64,000 nt of DNA from Thelephora terrestris (Eukaryota > Basidiomycota > Agaricomycetes > Thelephorales > Thelephoraceae), in contig WIUZ02000007.1 of assembly GCA_015956445.1 (NCBI GenBank), positions 1,302,001-1,366,000 of the forward strand. Reading direction: 5' to 3'. A program made the position numbers and the translations under genes. The first letter of the stretch is position 1. The number at the start of each line of letters is the position of its first letter. Of the stretch, positions 46,298 through 57,533 are shown in pieces. The notes beneath the pieces were generated by a model, which was not told the DNA's origin, searched no databases, and worked only from the letters and a program-made list of their open reading frames with translations.

Positions 46298-46532
46298 CGC
46301 TAAACTGCTCAAGTCTGACGATGCATATAGCACCCACCTCCTACCCCCAGTTATTTCGTGGATTTAATTCGACAGCCTCTCCATTGTACAACCTTCTCTA
46401 GCTCGGTGAGCCGACTGTAATGTTTATTGTCTCCTCGTATTGTCCCCTTCAATACATGTTCGGATCCGACGCACGTACAAAGACACGACCGTAGCCGTTG
46501 TTCAGTAGAATTGGGTTCTTGTTAAGGTCGCT

Positions 46533-47059
46533 TTACCGTTTTATTTGGTTCAGGGCCTCTGCAACATAGTTTTAATCAGGAAATTTCGGACACCGTTTGT
46601 AACAAAAGCGCGAACCTCGTCGTGTGGCATCCTCCAAGAGTTGCGTGTCCACAGCATCGGCAGGTATTTGAACGTAGCGTACCACAGAGCCACGGATGAA
46701 ACAGTTTTTCACTGCGATCTGCGCGTGTTTGAGCGACCACTGACGCGACGACAATCAATCGACACCGTTTTTCTTACCATGTGGGGGTGCCTGACTTCAT
46801 CTGAGATCTGAATGTTGTCCAGTCGGATGTTCAAAAACCTGTTCCAAAATCCACGTTTAGGGTGGGGGAGGGGGCGGCGAAGATCACGATGCCGATACTG
46901 ACTGGTCAACGGATTTGAGCACGCCGGTGATCAGGAGGTCGTTCTTGAGTTCGACGATGACCGTTTGGTCTGTGAGGGTTTTGAAGACCGAGAAGATCAG
47001 CTGCCGGTGACGCTCAGGATTGAGAAACGGTCGTGGGAGAGGTGGCGAGGACTGACCAT
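46533..47059 (-). CDS. LSM2: U6 snRNA-associated Sm-like protein LSm2
   Basis: A subunit of the Lsm2-8 ring on U6 snRNA (splicing) and the Lsm1-7 ring (mRNA decay). The frame needs four introns. The first exon supplies only the start codon (47,057-47,059). Exon 2 reads LIFSVFKTLTDQTVIVELKN, then DLLITGVLKSVDQ (Sm1), exon 3 FLNIRLDNIQISDEVRHPHM, exon 4 IAVKNCFIRGSVVRYVQIPA (Sm2) and DAVDTQLLEDATRR, and exon 5 EALNQIKR with TAA at 46,533-46,535. The joined protein aligns end to end with human LSM2 (start MLFYSFFK, end ARKEALQQKQ), which supports every splice site. Length is about 95 residues, as in the family. Confidence 0.9.
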
Positions 47060-48496
47060 CGTGGCGGTGGTGCAGGAGGGAGATGCCAAGGCTCTCGATC
47101 ACTCTTCCAAGCCTTGGCGAAAGACCACCATCTCGCAGTAACCTCTCCGTTACAATTCATTTGCGTCTCTGGTTCATCCGGTCATAGGCCTTCGTTCGTT
47201 TATCCAGCAGATCTCTCGTTGAATTTGGTCACGACCGGAGATTTGTTCTGTGGACAGTTCATCTGTGACATCTACTACACCGTCGCCGATGGATATTTTA
47301 CTACGGCGGATTCCGTCGGTCATGCGTGGATCCTGCGACTCACCCTATGCGGAACTGGCCCCCGTGACTGCTCAATATCAATCCCGGAGCATACCTGGTC
47401 GATCTCCATGATGCCCCTAGTCCAACTGTCTCCCTACAACCGCTCCACTGGCATGGGCATCTGAGGTTACGGGAACTCGGTTTTGGTTCTGGGACTGTAC
47501 AGGTGTTGGCGCGGGACTCCGTACGGTGTAACTCTAACCCTACTACCCCACAATCAGGGACTCCGGAGGTGGTGACCTGCCGAGGCCATACCACGATCAA
47601 AGCATGACCTTGCGTCATTAATTGAATTTTTCCCGATGCTTGGCGGGCATGTTACCATTACCGTCGCGGTCAACCGACCGCAATAACCAACTCCAACACC
47701 CGCATCTGAGGTTCTGACAACTCTCTCCTGGTTTCGGGACTCGGTGGCTTGCTCTACTGTCAATTGGACCGAAAATTCTATCGTGTATCAGGAATCTCTG
47801 GGCACTTTCGACGTCACTTATCCCGTCAAGCTCGATTAGAGACACCAGAGAGGGCAGTCTCGGACGAGGGAAGGCCTAGATTCTCTCCGAGCGACGAAGG
47901 TGGCCCGCCACGACCAAGACCGCCAAGAAGGCAACAAACCCGATCTTCCAACCCAGACAAGTGAACCTAGGAAAATCCAGGCTGACTCTTTGATGGCTCG
48001 ATTCATATTTCAATGAGCCTAACAGATCGTTCCCATTCACTGAGGATAAGGGCATGAAGGCCGGCATCTATCAGTGATCCGACCAGCACCAATTTCAGTC
48101 GGTTCATGGCGACGCGACTCAGGCATTGAATATTGAATGCACGCGGCCCCCATGCCATCACGACGCTAGGTCTGGGTCAAAGTATAAATCCCATTCCTTC
48201 GCCCCTTCGGCTTTCCAGACCGGTGGCCGACCGTTGGACGAAGACGAGACTCATGTCGTCAGAATAACGGGTCAATCAATATCTATCACAGACGCAGGGT
48301 GTCGGATGGGTGATTTGGACAAGGAACAGAACATTCTACCGACGGCGAAGTGACGTACATATTCACATGCTGAAAACTTCTCAAATCGTCGTGAATCAGC
48401 ATCGGATTTGAAGGATGGAATTGGCTATGGAAGTTCACACACCCCGACTCCCGGGGATTCCAAGGCAAACAAAACGGCCAATGAAACCGTTCCGGC
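47060..48496. other. Left flank of the DUF4436 array, repeated spacer DNA
   Basis: From about 47,450 rightward this matches the spacers at 53,170-53,500 and 53,780-54,180, for example TGGTTTCGGGACT next to GGCTTGCTCTACTGTCAATT. The part nearest the first DUF4436 gene (48,160-48,490) is the repeated 3' flank with CAGACCGGTGGCCGACCG. No gene is recognised. Short plus-strand peptides such as EVLTTL are shared between spacers but stay in no long common frame. Confidence 0.5.
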
Positions 48497-49901
48497 CTAA
48501 CATTGAACATCCTCTTTCCCATGGGGGGTGCTTTCGCCACGGATGGACTGCACCACAAAACCACACAAAACCACGATGGTGCAGACGACCACGGTCAACA
48601 TTTGTGGGAAGAACCCTACCACATCTAACAGGCGACGTCAGTCGTTGGAAGGGGGTGGCACGAGTTTCCGATGCCTACCGAGATGGATGCCATACGGCGG
48701 TGAACCCACGTAAAGGCTTCGGATGGCCGGGATAGTCAAAATGACCGTAATAGGGAGAAGCGCCACCGAATCTTTTATCCCTCTACGCCGGTTGAACATG
48801 ACCGAGGTTGTGATTATCGAGAAAAAAGTCAATATCCAATTGATCATAAACATGGAATAAGTGATCGCCCGTGCACGCAGAGAACGTCTGATTGCGACGT
48901 AGATGTGATAGGCTTGGACCCACTCCGCAGTCGGACCGCTCCCAGCATCGTATACGATCTTGAGGCTGGCCTCCTGCATGAAAGATTCCGTGGAAAAGTC
49001 TCCGGGCCCGAAACTACCGAGCTCGAGGTCGATGATTGGTACGGATTTGTTCGTGGCCTCGTCGAGGACGAAAATCATCGCTCCGAAGAGACACCCATCT
49101 TCTGGGAAGTAATACTGATCGCTGTTTAGTGCGTCCAGTTCCATATTAAAGGGTGGGACATATGTGCCTCTGAAAAGGTAAGGCGTGTGAAATTCATCAG
49201 AGTCGGGTCTGTTGAAAATCTCACCTCAGGTCTTCACCTCCCTGAGGGGCGTAATACGTGGTATTGATTGGAGCATAATGAAACACTGGGTCAGATGCTC
49301 TGCCACGGGTATCTTTCGCTCAGTAAGGTTCAAATATGGAAAGAAGCAGATCTATGACCCACTTATCAACATAGATATACGCAGCGTTCCAAGTATGGGT
49401 ATCGTTGGCAGGTACCTCATCTGGTGGTAGCGACGGGGTCCTCTGGGGGTACCACAACACGGATAGCTTTTGTGTGTCCGACCAATTAAACCCGAAAATA
49501 TTTCCCATCATCAACATCTGGGGATGTCAATTAGTTGGGCGATCCTCATCGGTTGCATTCAGAGAACCCACGCCATCCGTAGTAGCATTGGGGACTTGCG
49601 TACCGGATGTGACTCCGCTGTAGGCCATCCCGTCGGCGGGACTCGAATTGGAGAGGAGAGCGGGGCAAAAAGACAGGATCGCAACGATGATCAAGGCGAT
49701 GAACACCTTGACCGAGGGCCTGGAAATCCAATGCCGCACCCGTTGGCGCAAAATTTTCTGGCGCTGAGGGAAACCATCAGGGTGCGTGTGGGGGACAATC
49801 GCTGATTCGGTCGTATGTTCCAAGGAATCCGCTTCCTGAAGCAGCGGTTGTGCTTGATCAGGGACGGAGGGTGGGGTAGCTTCGGCCGACTCTTGGTACA
49901 T
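48497..49901 (-). CDS. DUF4436-type membrane protein, tandem copy 1
   Basis: ATG at 49,901 (MYQESAEATPPSVPDQAQPL). About 390 residues over five exons, with the same intron positions as the three paralogues to the right. A cytosolic acidic/Pro tail is followed by a basic patch and TM1 (VKVFIALIIVAILSFCPALL). A lumenal or outside beta-domain follows with N-glycosylation sites and the YYFPEDG, AMIFVLDEATNKSVPI pattern. TM2 is near AITYSMFMINWILTFFSIIT, then a basic loop (FNRRRG), TM3 (ALLPITVILTIPAIRSLYVG) leading into SPPYGIHL, and TM4 (GFFPQMLTVVVCTIVVLCGF). The PAIRS-x-GSPPYG-DVVGFF end recalls the LPALR-PGAPPIG-DF end of DUF4436, which is the basis of the call. Function unknown. Confidence 0.75.
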
Positions 49902-50718
49902 GTGGGAGCTACCGTGTATTGACAACACTGATGAAAACAAGATCAGAAACGAATGGACAACGCTTGGGTTGTTGGATAAGAGAGAGCGATAGAAAAGGCA
50001 GGATGTCCTTTACGGTCCTCTCGTCGGACTATATATACTATTTACACCCTCGAACCAAGATCCATAATAGAAAATGAACTTCTTCTTTTGGTTGTCTCCG
50101 AGTACGAAGCCTCCTAGGGTGGATGGATCGATGTCTCCGACGAGGGCTCTCAATTACCAGGCAACCACACAACCACAACGTTAACGTAACCTGCCAAACG
50201 GTACTTCCCTGTATGTTTCATTCACTCAAAGCTTGTTGGCACCCACACCCCAGCAACGTTTGAGCTTGTAGTCAAGCATACTTGACTTCCAGCGACTCCC
50301 GCGCGGCGTAGCCGTCGGGCAATCTCGGACGAGGGAGGACCTGGAATTCTTCCGAACCGTGATGGAAATGGTGGTTCACCACGACCAAGACTGCCACGAG
50401 TCTATCTCGACGGCTTTGAATGCGCCTCTGAGTCTATGCCATCACAATGATAGGTCTGGGTCATTCCATCTCTTCGATTTTCTAGCTTTCCAGACCGGTG
50501 GCCGACCGCCGGATGAAGATGAGAATGAAATGTTCAGAACAACTAGACCTTTATTATACACCACAGACGCAGGGTAGTAATCTGGACAAGGAACCGAACA
50601 CTCTAACAACGGCGAAACGATGTAAAGTCGCCATTCACATGCTGGAAAAATCATTTTGAATCAGCTGAGTCGGATATGGAGGATCGAATTACCACCACAC
50701 ACCTCAAAACCGTTTCAG
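49902..50718. other. Spacer between DUF4436 copies 1 and 2
   Basis: About 0.8 kb, shorter than the other spacers. It holds the promoter of copy 1 (CTATATATAC-like sequence near 50,030) and the conserved 3' flank of copy 2 with CAGACCGGTGGCCGACCG at 50,492-50,509. Relative to the 2-kb spacers about 1.2 kb is missing. Confidence 0.5.
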
Positions 50719-52131
50719 CTAACATTGAACGTCCTCTTTCCCAGGGGGAGCACTTTCGCTACGGATGGACTGCATGGCAATACCGGACAATACCACAACG
50801 GTGCAGGCAACCACGGTCAACATCTGTGGGAAGAACCCTACCACATCTGAAAGACGACGTCATTCGCTGGAAGGGGGGTGCATACGAGTACCCGCCGATG
50901 CTTACCGAGAAAGATGCCATACGGCGGTGAGCCCACATAGAGGCTTCGGATTACCGGGATAGTCAAAATTACCGTAATGGGGAGAAGCGCGACCATGTCT
51001 TTTCCCTCTCCCCGCCGATTAAACATGACAGATGTTGTGATCATCGAGCTCAAAGTCAAGATCCAGTTGATCGTAAACATGGAATAAGTGATTGCCCGTG
51101 CGCGCTGAGAATGTTTGATTTCGACGGTGAGGTACGTGGCTTGGACCCACTCCGCGGTCGGTCCGCCCCCAGCATCATGTACGATCTTGAGGCTGATCCC
51201 GGGCCCATTTCCGTTATTTTCTGTGTCAAAGTCTCCGGGCCCGGAGCTAACGAGCGAGAGGTCGCTGATTGGCACAGAACTGTTCGTAGCCTCGTCGAGG
51301 ACGAAGATGATTGCTGCGAAAATACACTCATCCTCTGGGAAGTAATACTGATTGCTGAACCGCAAGTCCAGCTTTGTTTCAAAGGGTGGGACATATGCGC
51401 CACTAAGGAGGAGGTGAGGCGTGTTATATTCATCAAAGTCAGGTCTGTCGAGAATCTCACTTTTGTTCACTTCCATCAGAGGTGGCCAACGTGACGTTGC
51501 TTGGAGCATAATGAAACACTGGGTTCGATGCGCTGCCACAGCCTTTTGTTGAGTAACGTTCAGATATGGAAGTAAGAAGACTTTTGGCCCACTTGTCAAT
51601 GTAGATATACGCAGCGTTCCACCAATGGGTATCGTTGAAGGGCACCTCTACTGATGGATAGAACGGAACCCTATAGGCGTTCCACAACACGGACAGTGTG
51701 CGTGTGCCCGACCAATCAAAATCAAAGATAATGCCGTCCATATACATCTGGGGATGTCAATCAGTTGAGCGATCTTGATCGGTTGCGTTCAGAGGACCTA
51801 CGCCATCCGTAGTAACATTCAATGGGGCTTTCGTGATCGCGCTGTGGTCCGTCTTGTCGGCGGGACTCGAGTTGGAGACGAGAGCTGGGCAAAAAGACAA
51901 CACTGCAACGATGATCAAGGCGATGAACATCTTAACCGAGCGCCTGGAAATCCAGCGCCGCACTCGTTGGCGGAATTTCCTCTGGTGCTGGAGGAAACCC
52001 TTCGAGGGTTTCGGGAGGACAATCGTTGATTCGCTCGTATACGCCAAGGAATCTGTCTCATCATCATGAAGCAGCGGCTGTTCTTGATCAAGAATGGAGG
52101 GCGGGGTGACTTCGACCGGCTCTTGGGACAT
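50719..52131 (-). CDS. DUF4436-type membrane protein, tandem copy 2
   Basis: ATG at 52,131 (MSQEPVEVTPPSILDQEQPL). Exon 1 ends at NVTTDG, and a 55-bp intron leads to MYMDGIIFDFDWSGTRTLSV. A 60-bp intron then joins YIYIDN to ASNPVFHYAPSNVTLATSDG, a third joins EQN to GAYVPPFETKLDLRFSNQYY, and the fourth joins GIFL to DVVGFFPQMLTVVACTVVVL. The four TM segments are in the same places as in copy 1. Stop TAG at 50,719-50,721. The promoter has TAAATAAAAGG about 70 bp upstream of the ATG, shared with copy 3. The N-terminal half is closest to copy 3, pointing to a recent duplication of that pair. Confidence 0.75.
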
Positions 52132-54179
52132 GTTAGAGGTGTCTCTGTGTTGGGTTATGGAGGGGAGTGAGATGGCGTTCACTCTAGTTCGCACCAGCCT
52201 TTTATTTACCTGTAGTGGGGCGGTCGGTTCTCACGAAGCCACTTGCGACAGAAAAAATCCGAGGGCTCTCAATTACCAGGCGACCGCGCAGCTCCAACAT
52301 GGCCTAATATGCAGCGCTTCACTGTATGTTTTTCATTCACTCAAAGGTGGTTAGCAACCACAGCCCCGCGATCGCCCGCGAGGTACGTACACGCTGACGC
52401 TGGGTCGACTTACGGGATTTCTCTTTAGGACCATCCGGATATAGTGTACACAGCCCTCGGTTCTTTATACCATTCATAGAGTAGGCTGGCGCCGGTCGAA
52501 GGGGGGGTTTATAGACATACACAAGTTTTCAGGATGAGCAGCTCCTTCCGAGTTGTAATATTGTGCCACATCGTGGGAAGCGTGCACATGAGAGGGGTTA
52601 TATCAAGGTTGGGGGCAGTGGCAGCCCGCTGGCGTCGTGCCCAGGCTGGCAATTGACGAATGCGAGGGGGGATTAGCCGGGCGAGCGCTCCCTCGGATAT
52701 GTCGGACTATGGGACTTATGTTTATCTTCGACTCCGAGACGCATACGCCCCAGATGGCGGGCGGTGAAAACCTCGGACGGGTCCACTCATGAAAACGGGG
52801 AGAAGCATCCCCCGACGAACAGACACCAAAGGAAATGCAACCACCGATCGCCAGATCGAGTCTGCATCATTATTGAACTCCACGAGCTGATGTGCACTCT
52901 ACATCTCTCCGAACACTATGATCGTCCCAACTCGCCTGAACGTGTTCGAACAGAGAAGGGTACAGTGACTCGCAATTGCGAGGGAGGAACAGATGATCCA
53001 CGATGGGGTCTGCAAACATCCTACGTATACATAGGTTCTGTAGGTGGATCGGCATGCAAATATCTGCGTGGGCTCGAGGCAAGAATATCCCAGAGACACG
53101 CATCAGATCCAGAAAATTGACAGTATATCTGGTTGCAGGACCGATAGTACGCGGGGTGACCGCATTCTCACTGGGCGCCACCGATCGAATTTTTCCTGAT
53201 GTTGGCATTTCATTCGCGGTCACTATCGCCGCCACCATTGGATATCTCACGAATACAACCAACCGCCCTGAGGTTTTGACAACCCTGTTCTGGTTTCGGG
53301 ACTTGGCAGCTTGCTCTGCTGTCAATTTGACCGAAATGGTGGTACCGGAATCTTTGGACTCTTCACGACGCTAATACTGTCGATGTCACTTACCCTGTGA
53401 GAAAGCAATCTCGGACGAGGGAAGACCTGGATTTCCTCTGAACGGCAATGGTGGTCCACCACGACCAAGACTGCCACGAGTCGATCTCGACGGTTTTGTA
53501 CTCGTCGTTCGAAGGCCATCAGCAAACCGTGGAAAGTCTGGTGATCGGGGTACTTCCCCGACAAGGGCTTATAACCCATTATAACGCGTTATAACTCGCT
53601 ATAACTCCTTCCGGCGACCCTTAGCGCCCACACATATAACGGGATACAACGCATTATAACGTCGTGAGCCGTTCTCACGGAGTTATAACTAATTATCAGA
53701 CTTTCCACAATTTGCTGATGCCTCAAATTGACCGACTAGACCCGGATTTATACGACCATCGCCTCCGATGTCTTTTCGCTGTGGTAAAAATCTGATAGTC
53801 TAAGGGCGAAGGAAATCCCTCGGAGAATCCAACCACACCACTAAGGATAAGGGCGTAGAATCCGACATTCGTTGGCGAGCCGACCAGCATCCAGCGTCAG
53901 CTGAGTTCATGGGGACGCGACCTAGGCATTGAACGCATGCGCCTCCGATGCCACCACTACAATAGGTCTGGGTCAAAGTATAAATTCCATCTCTTCGATC
54001 TTCCAGCTCCCCAGACCGGTGGCCGACCGCTGGATGAAGATGAGAATGACATGTTGAGAACAACGAGACCATTATCATACACCACAGACGCAGGGTACCG
54101 AATGGGTAATTTGGACAAGGAACCGAACACTCTAACGATGGCGAAACGATGTAAAGTCACCATTCACATGCTGGAAAAA
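52132..54179. other. Spacer between DUF4436 copies 2 and 3
   Basis: About 2 kb. The first kilobase is nearly the same as 55,580-56,500 (for example ATGCAGCGCTTCACTGTATG and GAAGCATCCCCCGACGAACA). A MITE-like insertion lies at 53,517-53,721. The end is the repeated 3' flank of the array genes. No gene recognised: open frames differ between the spacer copies. Confidence 0.5.
53517..53721. mobile_element. Possible MITE, about 205 bp, with TATAAC motifs
   Basis: The ends are imperfect inverted repeats: the left arm has ATCAGCAAACCGTGGAAAG and the right arm, reversed, ATCAGCAAATTGTGGAAAG, both followed by TCTG. The interior has seven TATAAC motifs in about 130 bp. I did not find this block in the other spacers, consistent with an insertion. 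I cannot define a target duplication, so the superfamily is open. Confidence 0.45.
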
Positions 54180-55578
54180 TCATTCCTCTTTCCCGTGGGG
54201 AGTACTTTCACTATGGATGGACTGCAACGCAAAACCAGACAATACTGCAACGGCGCAGGCAGCCACAATCAACAGCTGTGGGAAGAACCCTACCATGTCT
54301 GAACGACGACGTCAGTCGTTGGAAGAGGGGTGGCACGAGTACCCGATGCTTACCGAGAAGGATGCCATACGGCGGTGAGCCCGCATAGAGGCTTCGGATG
54401 ACCGGAATAGTCAAAATTACCGTAATGGGGAGAAGCGCGACCGTGTCCTTTCCCACTCCCCGCCGGTGAAAGATGACAGATACGGTTGTGATTGTCGAGC
54501 TCAAAGTCAAGATCCAGTTGATTACAAACATGGAATAAGTGATCGCCCGTGCGCGTGGACCATGTTTGATTGTGGCAATCATGTAAGAGGCTTGGATCCA
54601 CTCCGCGGTCGGTCCGCCCACAGTATCATATACGATCTTGAGGCTGACCTCCTGTAAGTCATGTTCTGTGTCAAAGTCTAGCCCGCTGCTACTGAACGAG
54701 AATCCGGTGATCGGCACGGATTTGTTCGTCGCCTCGTCGAGGACGAAGATTATCGCTTCGAAAACACACTCGTCTTCTGGGAAGTAAAACTGATCGCTGT
54801 ATATCGCGTTCAGTCTCGTTTCAAAGGGGGAGACATATACGTTACTGAGGAGAAGGTGAGGTGGGTTAATTCATTAGAGTCAGGTCTGTCGAGAATCTCA
54901 CTTCTGTGGACTTTCATCAGGGGTAACAAATGTGGTGTTGATTGGAGCATAATGGTACACTGGGTCCGATACGCTGCCACGGCTTTTTGTTGAGTAACGT
55001 TCACATATGGAAGAAAGAAAACTTTTGGCCCACTTGTTAATGTAGATATGCGCAGCGTTCCACGTATGGGTATCGTTGGAGGGCACCTCCTCAGGTGGCT
55101 CGAGCGGAGTCCTGAAGGGGCTCCACACCAAGGATAGTGTTTGTGTGCCTGACCAATCAAAATCAGAAATAACGCCGTTCATATATATCTGGGGATGTCA
55201 ATCAGTTGAGAGATCCTGATCGGTTGCATTCAGAGGACCAACGCAATTAGATTCATCCGGTGGGGCTTGCGTAGTGGGTATCAACCCGAAGGATAATGTC
55301 GTCAGATCCTTGCCACTGGAGAGGAGACTGGGGCCCAAAGACAACACTGCAACGATGAACAAGGCGATGAACACCTTGACCGAGGGCCTGGAAATCCAAC
55401 GCCACACTCGTTGGCGTAGGGTCTTCTGGTGCTGGGGGAAACCCTCGGAGGGTTTCGGGAGGACAACGATTGATTCGCTCGTATACGCCAAGGAACCTGT
55501 TTCATCATCCTCAAGCAACGGTCCTTGTTCTTGATCAAGAATGGAGGGCGGGGTGACTTCGACCGGCTCTTGGGACAT
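54180..55578 (-). CDS. DUF4436-type membrane protein, tandem copy 3
   Basis: ATG at 55,578 (MSQEPVEVTPPSILDQEQGP). Exon order is as in copy 2: TM1 around VKVFIALFIVAVLSLGPSLL, then a GTTGGT donor where the others have GTAGGT. Next come IYMNGVISDFDWSGTQTLSL, VSDPVYHYAPINTTFVTPDE, NVYVSPFETRLNAIYSDQFY and FPEDECVFEAIIFVLDEATN. TM2 is at AITYSMFVINWILTLSSTIT, TM3 at ALLPITVILTIPVIRSLYAG, TM4 at GFFPQLLIVAACAVAVLSGF, with TGA at 54,180-54,182. The loop after TM2 reads IFHRRGVG instead of MFNRRG-. All junctions keep frame. Confidence 0.75.
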
Positions 55579-57533
55579 GTTAGAGGTGTCTCTGTGTGGG
55601 GTTATGGAGGGGAGTGAGATAGCGTTCACTTTGATTCCCACTAGCCTTTTATTTACCTCTACTTTGGGGTGGTTAGTTCTCACACCGCCACTCGCGAGAG
55701 GAAAAATCCGAGGGGTCTCAATTACCAGGCGACCGCGCAGCTCCAACATGGCCTAATATGCAGCGCTTCACTGTATGTTTTTCATTCACTCGAAGGTGGT
55801 TAGCAACCACAGCCCCGCGATCGCCCGCGAGGTACGTACACGCTGACGCTGGGTCAACTTACGGGATTTCTCTTTAGGACCATCTGAATATAGTGTACAC
55901 AGCCCTCGGTTCTTTATACCATTCATAGTGTAGGCTGGCACCGGTCGAAGGGGGGGTTTATAGACATACACAAGTTTTCAGGATAAGCAGCTCCTTCCGA
56001 GTTGTAATGTTGCGCCGCATCGTGGGAAGCGTCAGCCCGCCGGTGTCGTGCCCCGGCTGGCAATTGACAAATGCGAGAGGGGGGATTAGCAGGGCGAGCG
56101 CCCCCTCGGATATGTCGGACCATAGGAATTACGTTTATCTTCGACTCCGTGACGCATACGCCCCAGATGGCGGGTGGTCAAAACCTCGAACGGTTTCACT
56201 CATGAAAACGGGGAGAAGCATCCCCCGACGAACAGGCACCAAAGGAAATGCAACCACCGATCGCCGGATCATCATAATCGAGCTCCGCGAGCTTCGGAGG
56301 TGCACTCCAAACAGTGAACACCATCCCAACGCGCCGGAACATGTTCGAACAGAGAAGGGCACAGTGACTCGCAATCGCGAGGGAGGAACATCCGATCCAC
56401 GATGGGATCCGCAAACAACCTAAGCTCTGTGCAGATAGATCGCCATGCAAATAGCTGCCGCGTGGGCTCGAGGCCAGAATATCCCAGAGACGCGCAAAAT
56501 CGAGAGCATATCTGGTGGCAGGACCGATCGTAGCCTACACGGGTCGGATCTCGTCGGATATGATCAGAAGTAGCGGATCCACCCCGAGGAGAAACACTTG
56601 TCATCCTTGAGCGCGAATCAGACGTAGGGGGGGGGGTTCCAACGGGGAGAACTGAGGGTGTGTCCAAGCATCCCGTCGAGATCATCAATGCATCACGAAA
56701 CTCTGGAATCTGACCAGGACATCCGATATTATCAAAGAATGTTATCCGATCGGCGTGGGCGCCAAGGGCACACCCACAGAGTAAACCATCACGGAAAAAC
56801 AGCCAAAAAAACAGGAGTCGGAGCTTGTCGCGCTGTGCGATGTGCAGCGACAAAATATGGCCAGCTTCGTCATGTTTGGTAAGTGAACCGGGAAAATTTG
56901 GGTCGACTCTTTGACAGCTCGATTCCCTTTTCAATGAGCCTAATAGATCCCATTTACTGAGGATGAGGGCGTGAATTCGACGTCTACCAATGAGCCGACT
57001 AGTACGCACCCAGTCTCAGCCCAGTTCACGGCGACGCGATTCAGGCATTGAATCATGCATGTGGCACCATGCCATCACGACGCTAGGTCTGGGTCAGAGT
57101 ACGAATCTCATTCTTTCGTCCTTCCTGTTAAATTCTGTCTCAGGCAAGTTAATGTCTAGAAGAACTGGGTCCTCGCAGGACGTGGAGAAGAACCGCGCGT
57201 GTAGAGCGCGAGGGTGAAAACTTATCTACTCGAAAGGACACGTGACTAAATGATCGGTGGCTACGGAACGACGGAACGAAAGTGGAATATTATAACACTT
57301 CCGACTTTCCAGGCCGGTGGCCGACCGTTGGATGAAGATGAAACTTTCGGTTGCAGAAACAATGGGTACATTATTAATATATTACAGACGCAGAGTAGGG
57401 GGTGGGTAATGTAGACAAGGAAGGGAACCATACAACGATGCACGTGCTGAAAAATCTCTAATAATTGCGAATCAGCTCTGGATTTGAAGGGATAAATTGA
57501 CATCCACACACCTCAAAACCGTTTCAGCTGACA
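55579..57533. other. Spacer between DUF4436 copies 3 and 4
   Basis: About 2 kb. 55,600-56,530 repeats the spacer right of copy 2, including the promoter element TAAATAAAAGG. 57,290-57,450 is the conserved 3' flank of copy 4 (CAGGCCGGTGGCCGACCG). A minus-strand frame of 245 codons (56,272-57,009) is not kept in the sister spacers, so I do not call it a gene. Confidence 0.5.

Noticed and set aside
52870-53325. 151-codon minus-strand frame sharing peptides with 47,554-47,763
   Set aside because: The similarity is explained by the repeated spacer DNA. The frames diverge and carry no domain.
56272-57009. 245-codon minus-strand frame in the array spacer
   Set aside because: The sister spacers at 52-54 kb do not keep this frame, and the peptide has no motif. 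Treated as spacer.
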